From Ceratodon purpureus (lineage: Eukaryota; Streptophyta; Bryopsida; Pseudoditrichales; Ditrichaceae), in contig CM026425.1 in the NCBI GenBank assembly GCA_014871385.1, positions 2,021,684 through 2,085,683 of the forward strand: a DNA stretch of 64,000 bases, given 5' to 3'. The position numbers and the translations under genes were made by a program. Under the pieces are notes generated by a model, which did no database searches, was not told the origin of the DNA, and saw nothing but the letters and a program-made list of their open reading frames with translations. Positions 27,251 through 38,063 of this stretch are shown one piece after another. Every line of letters starts with the position of its first letter. The stretch's first letter is position 1.

Positions 27251-28766
27251 TATAGTTATAAATTCGTATATGATTTACATTAACACAGGTTAGTGTGCCT
27301 TCTGTGTTCAGACATGCTGGATTAATACAACCACTCAATATAAGTCTTAACCTTAATCCTACGTAGATTGGTGTAGGAAATATTCAATCACTGAACCAGA
27401 ATATGTCATACAAAATAGTAATCGAACTGTCGACATCTGCGTCTGAACTGTGGACTATGTTGTGAATAAGACTGTCAAAATAAAGGATAGCAATAAAAAT
27501 CTGATTTCAATCAACTATACAAGGGAACCACCTTCTTCATCTCATAGACAACATCCATTACTTATACAACATAGCGATGTTTGTACCTACTATGTACCGT
27601 TAGTGCCACACTTAGATCGACTAAACTCTCAGCTCAGTAGAAATGATCTTGTACTGATGCTCATGCCATTCTACCTTGCACAACCAATCCTATAATGCTG
27701 GAAGAAATGATGGAACGCAATGGAGGCAAAATATGAAGCTTCAATATTGATAAAGCAAACATACCTCATTGAGCTTGTTCCGGATGTCCTTCCACTTTGT
27801 TCCGGCAGGCAACACACGCTCCACTACCCTTTCACCGGTTGCTAGAGTACGGAATCTATGGGGCATAGAGTCAGCTGTGGCGTCAATAATACAAGCCAAT
27901 GACGCAAGAGCTTGCCGTGTTCCTGCCCTTCGCTTCCTACTTCCTCGATTACCGTGGTGAGATGATCAGACACCAAGACCTGCGTTTGATCGTTGCCTAT
28001 AGAACTCCGTTTTAGACACAGACATAATTATCATCCAACCTTTGAGGCAGACTTCTTCATTCTCCAGTGTCACATACTTGCGGTCACCACCGCGACGGAC
28101 ATGCCTGTGAACTTCGAGCTTGATGTGAGATCTCAGTTTGTGATCAGATGACCACATCTCATGTTTCAAACTTCGAACAACTTCGGGTTCAATCTTCCGA
28201 GTACACCTTCTCATACAACACGTTTTCGAGGCAACCTCCCAAATGGCTTGGTCGCTTATCATGCGCTGAAGTTTCTCGGAGCGCTGCCTTCTGCGCGTAC
28301 GTGAAGTGTTGTACTGCCGCCGAGGTCCATCTAGCTGACCATTACTGCGTGCCATCCTGTCTTCCTCAAATACCCTCCCCAGATCAAACAACGAGGTTCC
28401 ATGATACTTGACCAGTTTAGAAGGCCAACGCCGAACAGAGAACTTCCAGTCCAGCGGAACGTGATTTGGCAAGATACATTCAAGTACCAGAACACCGACA
28501 TCTTCAGACCCAAGTGGACTATTGTTGACGCAGTCAGCGGGTTCACAGTTTCGAATTACTCCAGCACCTACAATAACATCATCAGCATTGAAAAAGTGAA
28601 ACTTCCAGATTCAGCCACTCCGATCGAGGAAGTCCTGTCCGGAGAGGCTCTGGAATTTCATTGCTCGACTCCGGGTCAATGTCAATATCAGGCGCGGTGG
28701 ACTCTCCGGCTGAATCATTATCCTGCAAGATGTAGACGTATCACATTACTATCGTATCCTATAAAT

Positions 28767-28803
28767 CCCCCCCCCCCCCCAAATAACCCCCCCCACCCCC
28801 CAA
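28767..28803. repeat. poly-C tract
   Basis: Two C-runs of about ten each lie close together in the intron before exon 4 of the transposase-like gene. Confidence 0.9.
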
Positions 28804-29053
28804 ATTCCTAAAAGGCATCGATACATAAAATGTAGCCATCGATGTTGAAAGGGAGTTTCTTTTACCTGAGCAGAGGTGACCAGGGCAGCAGGTTCTTCTC
28901 TAGTATCGCCAGTGAGTGCAGGGTCTGTTTGAAATATAAGTGCGTATCAATTAACCGAAATCGGATGCGTACTAGTAGCCCCAAAAATCAGATCGTAAAC
29001 TCAGCAATTGCAGGGAGGAAGGAGGTCAGTATAGAAGCATTGCAATACCCTAG

Positions 29054-29923
29054 ATTAAGGAGGACCACTTAAAACGCAGAGTATGAGTTGTCTGTTCTAA
29101 GACGCCTGGGCTTCTAACGGTCTAGAAATACGATAATACAAGTAGAAAGAGAAAATGCAGTCATTGGTACTGACCATTTAGAATTGGAGGCACGCGAATG
29201 GCGGCTTCTTCAATCTCCCCTTCGAAGAGAATCTGCACGGAAAAAACAAATTTCCACAATTTCAGCGGTCTAATTCTGTCCCAGCCACCATGCATGTGAC
29301 CACTTGGAGAATGTTCTAATAATAAGAGAATCTACAGAAGTTGACTCATACCTCCTCCGACTCCTGGTCGTGAATATCTGCCATTGATGACTTTCCCTAC
29401 AGATATGGAAACAAACAACGAGTTACTTTTCAGACATTCCCATTTACAGTAACATTCCCTCATGGGGAACTCAATCTAATATTTTGGATAACCGTTATAA
29501 AACGGCTGCCCAAGATAGTTGTAACAGTAGGCAGAACTTATTAGTTGCCGACATTTCTTCTATGATCACATGTGACAAAAAAGTGATTGTTAGTGCACAA
29601 GAAATTAAGAAGACCATCTTAAACCAAGGGTCCCATAAACGAGTTCAGTGCACTTCGTTCATCGAGTTTCTGAAATTTCTCATTATTATTCATCGTCTTA
29701 TGAGGACAACATATTCTATGTAAAACCAAAAAAAGCATGTACAAGGACGAACTTCTTACGCAATTAAGATGGTCTCCTAAATTCAAATTCTATCTTACAT
29801 GCAGCATGCAGGTCACGAACATGCAGGTTCAGATACTGTGCTCCCTCATCACAAGAACCAGGATAGTAACTCCAGTTCGGACATACAGCACCAATGTCAT
29901 GTATATTAAGGCGACCCCCTTAA
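29054..29923. repeat. 20-bp palindrome cluster around the 5' end of the transposase-like gene (4 sites)
   Basis: Sites start at 29054 (in an intron), 29604, 29763 and 29904; the last three lie upstream of the start codon at 29384. In the 29604 site both arms have changed (AAGAAG and, in the other arm, AAGATG), so part of the pairing is kept. Confidence 0.8.
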
Positions 29924-29984
29924 ATAACGTATTCTACAGAAATGTACTTTCGTCAATGGAATAATAAAGAGAAACAGTCCTTCC

Positions 29985-31428
29985 ACCAAAAAACAACACT
30001 GCAACCAAACATTTCACATTAAGATGACATATTGTAACCACCTACTGTGTTGTCTATAAAAGTACACGTTCTTCAGTTGATTTGATAATACTACACGAAC
30101 ACCTTAATAAGAACAAGAGATATATTCATGGAAACGGCTTGAATGCATAATTTACAGATCCCAGGAGTACTACACGACTACGACATTAGAAGCAATAGAT
30201 GTTGCAGGAACGACGTCCAATTTGCCAGTACAAAGAATGTACAGCTTTCTGAAATGAAGCAGTGAAGTGGAAACATGAAATTATACTCATGACGTCACGA
30301 TACTTTCAAGATCAAAATCTTACATCTGATTCACATCTATTTGACCATATCCAAGCTACTCTCTAACGAACAGTGACTACAGAACTTCAAACAACTCCAC
30401 AATCCTAAGATCTGTGACTTTCACGGTTTCCACAAAAACAATAACATACACTTTCAAACTCAGAACTCTCTCGAGAACTGCACAATCCTCACCAACTTCA
30501 GAATGCTCAGATGATAGCTACAACTGAAAGCAGCACAGACGATAAGCAAAAGAATAAACTTACGAGGTTGACGCTCCGCACGGCTGTGCGTCCAGACGTT
30601 TATGGTGGCGGTGTAAGTTACAATGCTGCAATGAACGCTGAAGCAACTGGGCATCGACTGCATGCAAAAGAAAATGAGCGGAGTACATTTTGGGAGAAAC
30701 AGTTTATATACACCTGTAACGACATGGTGTTGCTGTGAATCGTGATACAGAAATTGGAGGGAAACATTGAGTGTGAATAAATAACGACCTAAGAAAAGGT
30801 CAACTTCTTTACTTTCGGATTCTAAGAAATTTACCGCGAACAAGAGGACAATGAGATCCACTCCTCGAGAATGACAGCTACTCCACTACATCACATGCAT
30901 CGAAATTTGTGTAGTATAGAATGCGAACGTATTGTTCCAAAAATGGAGGAGACGATTCCGTTCTTATCCTTCGTACTCACTCAATAAACACAGTCGCCTC
31001 CAGAGTGCACATAAAATAGCAATGTAAGATTCTTGCTTTGGCTTTTTAAAAAGCAAACCGCGAAACTTTCTATTAGTGGAGACGAAACGACAAGTGAACA
31101 TAAAGACAGGTGAGGAATAGCACCATACGCATGACATGCAAGAGCATTAACATAGAAGAAAAGTTACCGATATATTCCTCACCAGCATCGTTTGAAAATT
31201 CAACAATCTCTCGGACAGAGCAGAAATGCTTGAAGAAGTGCTACTCTGTTAAATTGTCCTCGAACATTGTATTTAGAGTAAAAACGCACCTCTTCTACCA
31301 CAGTGAAAAAACTTGGACGATCAAAAAGGAAACAATATTCCATGTCTCAGTACTCTTCTTTCAACTACCTGAATCAAAACAAATGACTAATAAGGTTTGA
31401 GCATCGGAACAGAATTAGGCGGGAACCG
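29985..31428. other. spacer between two minus-strand genes, no supported gene
   Basis: Open frames here are short and unconvincing. A diverged dyad, ATTAGGCGGGAACCGCTAAT, lies at 31414-31433 and may be a relic of the palindrome family. Confidence 0.3.
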
Positions 31429-32215
31429 CTAATAAGGTTGCACGCAACGTCGCTCATGCCCAATAAGGTCCTCGATGCTTGCGTCCCTTGTTCCTCGGAA
31501 TGGCTGGCCCACTACTGTGATGCTCAAACCTTCATCTCCACGACGTCCATCGGATCCTCTGGGACTCTGGAACTCAACAATCCTGATATCCCCACTGCAG
31601 TCCGTATGAAACCCAGCATTGAAGCGAATTTTGTCGTGTTCACCTGATGAGCCGTTGGAGATCGGCGTTAAAGTACTGGTACCACCCGTCGCGACTTGCC
31701 TGGGAATTGATGTAGTCGCCTCGGGAGGCACAGCGCTCCGCGCATTTGGTGGCGAAGTAGAACGAAGCAGCGGGGGATCTGGGCCACCAAGTTGTGGCAG
31801 AATAGAACTGCTAGAGATCCTCGCACGCTGCAATCGAAAAGGCGGGCTTGGGTGTAGAAGCGTGAGCTGTCTGGGCGCTGTACCCAAGACCCCATCGCTC
31901 CGGTGGCAACGCAACGGCCCATGGCGACGAGGCCGGGAAGCATTTAGGAGGTGCCAAGTCGGGTAGGTGGAGTTCCTGGAGATCAGCAGCTCTCGCCACA
32001 TCAACTGCCGATGGCATTGGTGCAATTTCAACACTTCCCCCACTGCCTTGAGTGAAGGATATGTGCAAAACATTGTTTACTGTGTTGAACTGCAACTGAC
32101 ATTGCCGGCTCCAATGCAGTGTTGTACTCCTATCAAGTAAAGAGAGAACAATGTCGTCATGCTCTGGTAGATACTCAAACCCCCGGCGTTCATGGATTGT
32201 ACGCACTGTAACCAT
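31429..32215 (-). pseudogene. unknown protein, probably frameshifted
   Basis: I do not recognise the family. From an ATG at 32215, preceded by a good acceptor (CTCCTGCAG), one frame gives MVTVRTIHERRGFEYLPEHD onward and stays protein-like for about 125 residues, then meets a stop near 31811. A frame shifted by one base takes over at about 31835, next to a TTTT run, with a Pro/Ser-rich linker and a polar end (DEGLSITVVGQPF, ASIEDLIGHERRC) that stops at 31429. Reading the two as one gene needs a single-base indel, the same kind of lesion as in the neighbouring transposase-like gene. Composition is much more GC-rich than the flanking DNA. An unspliced intron is an alternative explanation. Confidence 0.4.
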
Positions 32216-34314
32216 TCACTGCAGGAGTTCAAGAACTGATTCCGGATGTGAGGTGGGGTCATCTGGGATTGGCATTTTGTATACGAAGAGAGAGATTCTA
32301 GGGAAGAGCTCGAGTGGAATGGAGATAAACACAACAATGCTCTTGAAATGAATTCTGAATATCCACCCACGCACATTCAGTGTTACAGTAGAAGAATGAA
32401 GAAGCTTGAATGATGATTGGATGTACTAGTTACTGTTCCTGGTTGTCACCTCTATATTCCAACGTTGATTCAGTCAGGTCTGCATGTACCAAGACGTCAA
32501 ATCTAATTCTAACCCCTGAGGAAAAGTCGAAGAAATTCATTCATTCAATTCCAGATTTGTTTTCATCCAGTTAATATGGCAGCATCCTCGTAGCATATTT
32601 ACAGCAATTAAAACGTTGTACTTGTTGTAAAAAACTAGAACAAGACTTAACACTGTGTAAGGATTTATTTATGAAGACTGTATTGTAGCTTCAAAAAGTT
32701 ATTTATTCCATATAGTAATACCCGGAGTACGTACATTCAAGAAATTCGTGATTACTTTTTCCCCACTTATAAATTTGACTAATACCATTAGCGTTGAAAG
32801 AGACTTCAATAGTCCTATAATATAGATTACACTCCTTTTATACAAATACTTCATTATCGTTTGAGTTGTCTATTGGGAACTTGATTACCCGAAATTCGTA
32901 TATTAAGACCTTGACATGGACAAATTTCCTATTAGATTACATGCTATAGATTCGAATTAATTTTTGAATATTATTTAATATAGCAATTGCATTAAACATA
33001 CTTCTAGACAATGATACATAATCATCGGTGCGTAAGAAAAAATAACGTCTAATAATTCACAATTATGTTTCTAAATGCATGACACACAATTAGTAATAAT
33101 AGGAATATATGTTAGAAGGCTAAAAATAATAATCTCATTGTAATGTTTGTTTAAGCATCCAACATGCATCCAATAATAATATAGATACATTACTAGAAGT
33201 CTAAGTATATGTTTATGCTTTGTTTTTTAAATTTCATCTTGTACCTTAATATACTCAAACAACGAGGTCAATGTACAAATATAGACTATTATTTTTATGG
33301 AATGGGATTTTTAAAAATTTAACCACATGTTGTGTTTTCTTAACTTAGACGATAATAAGAACAAGTCCCAAAAAGTGCTTTATCATAACTATTTAGAAAT
33401 ATAATTATAAATAAAGAGTTCCACTTTATAAGGTGTTGTAGTCTTCTAGAAACTGTGAATAAGTGAACACTAAAACATCATTTCACTATCTGGGTGCTAC
33501 ATAACGAGTTCAACAATCAATAGCTCAATAATATTATTCTAAGTTGTATATCATCATATAAATTAGATAATTTTTATATTCAATTTTGACGGTACGTACT
33601 AAATCTATTATGAACACAACCCCTAAATACTTCGATATACCAAACTTTAGTAATGTGTGTTCAATAGAATATCTATGCTCAAATTCATCACAAATACACT
33701 TATTGGTATTTTTTTAACAATCTAAACACTTCTAATGAAAATAGACTACGAGAATGGAAATCAAATAATTTATGACATGTCTATGATATATAGTAAAATA
33801 GTGAAAATTTGAATAGATATATTTTTTTAAATAACTATTAGTTTTTGTTATAATTATAGATTCTTTAATAATATGGTTGAGTTAAAATTAAACATAAATA
33901 AAACAAATTATTATACCTTAAAAAAAAGAAACAAACAACAATTGCAGGTATATGTAATAAGCAAAAATTAATTGATAAAATTATAGACTCCAAAAATGAA
34001 ATACATGAATTTCTAAAATTCCATCTTACATTGTTTTCTTTCAGCTATAAACCCTCGTTTTTTTTCACGACATTTTGTCATATTCTTTATAATACTATTG
34101 ACTCAATTCCATGCTTTTCTCTCCATATGCAATATAAAGGTCTTTATTAGCTTAATAATTTTATAAACAATATAGTGCATTGTACTATCCATGTCATCTT
34201 TTGTTTGTCATATGTTTGTTGTCAACACATTCACTTAAAATGTTTAAATCTCTCTCTTTCTCTCTCTCTATCTATATTATATATATATAATATATATATC
34301 TAAGCATGTTGTAG

Positions 34315-34315
<1 letters not shown>

Positions 34316-34376
<61 letters not shown>
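34316..34376. repeat. (TA)n microsatellite
   Basis: About 30 TA dinucleotides, with shorter TA and TC runs just upstream (34255-34300). Confidence 0.95.
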
Positions 34377-34379
<3 letters not shown>

Positions 34380-35004
34380 TATATTATGTTTATGTATAAT
34401 TGTCTCCTTAATTCTATCAAGCTATGGTTATGTTACATATAACAATTCTATCTATAAGATGGATTTTTGGGATACCACAATTGAGAGAATGTAATAATTG
34501 ATGTTCCTACATGCACCCGTAAATGCTTAAAGAAACAACTGTTGGTGGATTTTTTCATCAAGTTACATAGCTATCATCCAAATGACATTGTCTTTTCCTC
34601 TTTATTTTCCATGTATTGAAATCTTGAGAAATCAATCTCATTACAGTAATGAATCCCGTAATTATTTCATTAATGATTACCGTAAATATTTATATCTAAA
34701 ATAAAGGTGCCTTGTTTTGAACCGAAAACTAAGTACCGAGTATTACAAAATATTTTTTTAAATCATCGCTGAAAATTCAAGCACAATATTGACTTCCGGG
34801 ATGATCTTATTTGCAATGTGGTAAAATAATAAAATGAGTCTTGAGAATTAAATTTTCAAAGACATATCGCGAACTCTAGAATTTCTTCTTATTCTTTGAT
34901 TCTACTGTTGTGTAGAATAAAGGGGCAAAATAACCATTGGTAATTCTAAATTTTCCACAATTTCGGGTGCTCTCATTGTTGTCATGAATAATAATAAATA
35001 AAAA

Positions 35005-35009
<5 letters not shown>

Positions 35010-35075
<66 letters not shown>
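35010..35075. repeat. (TA)n microsatellite
   Basis: About 33 uninterrupted AT dinucleotides. Confidence 0.95.
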
Positions 35076-35078
<3 letters not shown>

Positions 35079-36060
35079 AAAATATTATAAGGTTCATTGA
35101 TGTCAAATACATCTATGCTTAATATTTCTTACGTTGTAAATATACTCTATATCTCGCTTGAATTCCAATTATGGTTCTCTATATTTGGAAATTCATGTTC
35201 ATGAAACTTTGAAAATATTCTTTTTGGCACAATAAGTGTTTGTAGATAAATTGTGTATCTAGTGAGGATAGATAAGGAATTAATCCTTTGCATTAGTTAT
35301 TGTACCCAAAACGAGCATACGTAATTTAAGTATGTTTTTTGTCGTCATATGCTTCAGCATCCGAGAATTAAAGGTTAATAATAGTGAAGTCGCTTTTTCA
35401 AGTACTTTTGTATACAATGCTGTAATTTCTGCATGTGACCAATATATGTGAACTTATATACACATTATTGGTTTGTTTTGTTCAGAGATTGAGATACATG
35501 ATTTCATAATTTTTTTAAAATTCAAGATCTGGTGCACCATGATCTTCATCTGGCATTGAATATTGTTTTTGATTTACATGAATACATTTTAAAGTCATAA
35601 AATAATGTAGCCTTTGTAAACTAATAAATATTATTATGTAAATCATCCATATCAAATATGCATGAAGTAATGAATTCAGCAAACTGTATCATGATGCATA
35701 TATTAAATCAGATAACCTTTTGATTGAACACAATCAAGATAATAAATCCCCTTAATCGTATGAAATCATTCGAACTGGGACCTTTTGTATAATTCTCAAT
35801 AATTTACAAAAAAAGTCATTACTTATCATTTTAAGCCAATGAATGGAAGGTTATTCTATTTTGTCAAGGTTAATTCGGATATTGGTAAAATAATATATTG
35901 ATGGATTTTCAATTCAGATTTGGTTAGCCGCCACCTCGGATTTACTTGTAGCGTAATTAGTATTTCTGTTTTCATTATTAATTTCAGCATCATGAGTATT
36001 ATAAGCTCGTTGAGTATAATTAGAACGACGACTTCACTTCCAAAACATGAAATGATCTGA

Positions 36061-36670
36061 GTACTCATCGTGTAGCCGCCAATTGTACGACTTTATGGAC
36101 CCACTCACAATACAAATCAAGTGACTCAGCGTTCCCTTGCTTTCGTAGCGTTCTCCTGAGACCTAGACCGTAGGTTCCCACGTTCCCGGAATTTTCCACA
36201 CTTCTCCCTAGATCACCAGCCCGTTCCCAGAATTCCTCCCTTCGAGACGAGCGTCTTCTCTTCCCGCATCGACCACCTTCTCTCCTCGCACCTGGGACCT
36301 CAGTCTCCATCCTTTCTCTCACAGATGAAGAGCGCATTCGTGTTGCAGGACTAGGTCTGCGTCGTCCCCACATTGTTTGTGAGGCATGTTGTTTCTACAT
36401 TCTGTGGTCGGTTGTTTTGTGCGTTGAATGTCCTTATACCTCTGCAGGGCTGTTGTTCTCTCCATTTCACGTCCACAGTAGTTTTCACAGCGTTACTTCT
36501 AATCCTAACGTCGCATTTGTTGGTTTCCAACTTCAGGGTTTCTGAGGTTGACCTAGTTTGCGAAATGCTCACCTTGGTTTGAGGGATTCTCAGGAAGCTG
36601 TACGAGAACTGGACCAACCGTAACGCCGCAGCAACTGTTGCCAGGACGACATTGATTTTGGTTCAACAAG
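36061..36670 (+). promoter_or_regulatory. GC-richer island; probable promoter and non-coding leader exon of the ParB-like gene
   Basis: Composition changes sharply from the AT-rich block. A strong donor, CAACAAG then GTATGTTT, lies at 36670/36671, and the next good plus-strand acceptor is CTCTTTTGCAG at 38062, just before the ATG at 38064. This suggests a 5' UTR exon and a 1.4-kb leader intron holding five palindromes. A minus-strand open frame of 102 codons (36373-36065, Arg-rich) also exists but has no other support. Confidence 0.35.
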
Positions 36671-36990
36671 GTATGTTTTCTAACTGGACCTCCAATTTCA
36701 CTTCCTTTTAGATCCAACATCTGCTTCAGTTACGTATAGAGTTTGTCCTTTCGACTGTGTGTGTTTTTCGCGTCCCTTTTTTCTTCCAGCCGATTGATTG
36801 CGATTTTCCTAAGAGTATACTGTAGTCTTGTATGTTGGGCCTTCAATTCTCAGAACCTTACCATCCATTGCCTTAGTTCATTGATTGAGCTTCCTTCTGT
36901 CGACTGAAGTTCCAAAATTGTGGTATTCTCTCCCATACGTCTTATGTTTAGCATTTCTCATTGTCCATTCATTTCTGAATTAAAATGTTG

Positions 36991-37042
36991 TTGAAACATT
37001 ACGCTACTCTGCTATTTGTTTGAAACATTACGCTACTCTGCT
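36991..37042. repeat. direct repeat
   Basis: The 22-mer beginning TGAAACATTACGCTACTC occurs at 36992 and again at 37021, a local tandem duplication of 29 bp. Confidence 0.9.
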
Positions 37043-37352
37043 GAATCTCTACCTTTCAGGAAACAATGTTTTCGTTTTAAGAGCTGTTGCCGGTATATTA
37101 TGTTTATTCTGTAGGCAGAAACAGTAACAAGAACGTCATGATTCGTCTGAGTAAGTTTAGTTTTGTCTAGTTTTCCCGGATCCTTGATCCAATACAGAAG
37201 TGAAGGTCCACAATCAGAGATTGTCATTGCTGGACACATAATTCTGTATCTATCGTAAACGTTTACTATGATATTGTCTGATATAGTATTAAAAATCATA
37301 AGATTGATCTTTCAGGTGGTCCAGATTACGTTGTACCTTACTGTCTATTACT

Positions 37353-37373
37353 TTAACCCTTAAGTACCCAACA
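37353..37373 (+). repeat. TTAA-flanked terminal motif
   Basis: TTAA then CCCTTAAGTACCC matches the right end of the element at 12656-13282. No partner end was found nearby. Confidence 0.3.
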
Positions 37374-37564
37374 TTGTTGACATTCATAAACTAGGTCAAT
37401 CAGGTTTTGCTCAAGGAAGGGATGCGATTGTTGGTTGTGCTTGGATTACGCAGTACTATGCATTTCTCTGTAGGCAATGTCGGTTAATACTAGTTCAATT
37501 TCAAGATGATACTCCTGGAGTTTTTGTTGTATATTAGAATGGCACATTAAATACTCTGGTTTCA

Positions 37565-37993
37565 TATTAAGGTGGTTGCCTTAATTTGCTTCAGTGATAG
37601 TAAGGTGGCCGTCTCAATTCAATCGGTCATCCAGATTAAGGAGACCACCTTAATCCCTTGTTACATGTGGCTGTTTGACAAAGACCTGTGGAGATGTAGT
37701 TCAGTAAAGAAAACGAAATCTCTAACTGCCCTAACCTTGTGATCTTTCAGCCTCGCTCGTTTTGAATTAAGATGGTTACCTTAATCCTATTAACCAAAAC
37801 GTTATTGTTGCTGTAAACCAATATTAGGAAGTACATATGGGTTCCTAGTTTGTGCTGTTTCTAAATCTCGGAACGATACTGTAGAATTATAACTTATATC
37901 GCCACCCATTTTTTAGTTTGTTTAATCTCCTGAATCTAAAGTAATTGTTAGAGGTAAGTTCTTCAAGTTTTAGATTGAGGTGATCACCTTAAT
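37565..37993. repeat. 20-bp palindrome cluster in the leader of the ParB-like gene (5 sites)
   Basis: Sites start at 37565, 37599, 37634, 37766 and 37974, all upstream of the ATG at 38064 and within the inferred leader intron. Confidence 0.85.
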
Positions 37994-38063
37994 TCTCTAC
38001 AATATGGTACTCTATTTTCACCTGAAGATCCTCAACTCGATTGAATCCGTTCTCTTTTGCAGG

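Larger units (their letters stand above)
23763..29384 (-). pseudogene. DUF7869-type transposase-like gene, five exons, broken by a frameshift and a stop
   Basis: Exons by splice sites and frame: 29384-29352, 29232-29175, 28924-28866, 28722-27765 and 25667-23763; the full product would be about 1000 residues. The N-terminal part is acidic and disordered. Exon 4 ends with EEVCLKGWMIIMSVSKTEFY and, past the stop, HHGNRGSRKRRAG and DSMPHRFRTL. The last exon has CGTC (a possible zinc pair), IIHDKMDHSK (residues ~96-105 of the exon), LHVQLDNCWKDNK (D223) and GHTHEDIDASFGR (D263/D265). These acidic motifs have the spacing and context of an RNase H-like DDE/D nuclease core, as in proteins with the DUF7869 domain (family name from memory). 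Two lesions are visible: a one-base frame change in a T-run near 28588 and a TGA at 27968-27966 within otherwise continuous conserved sequence. Intron 4 (27764-25668) is packed with palindromic repeats. The gene is probably a dead or dying element transposase. Confidence 0.65.
32400..36060. other. AT-rich block without palindromes or genes
   Basis: This 3.6-kb stretch is far more AT-rich than its neighbours, has two TA microsatellites and no coding signal. It splits the palindrome-bearing region in two and may be a later insertion. Confidence 0.45.

Noticed and set aside
30460..30861. Minus-strand frame of 133 codons
   Set aside because: It contains a good splice donor inside and no conserved motif; coding use is not supported.
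36065..36373. Minus-strand Arg-rich frame of 102 codons
   Set aside because: Low-complexity composition and overlap with the likely promoter of the plus-strand gene; no splice partner was found.
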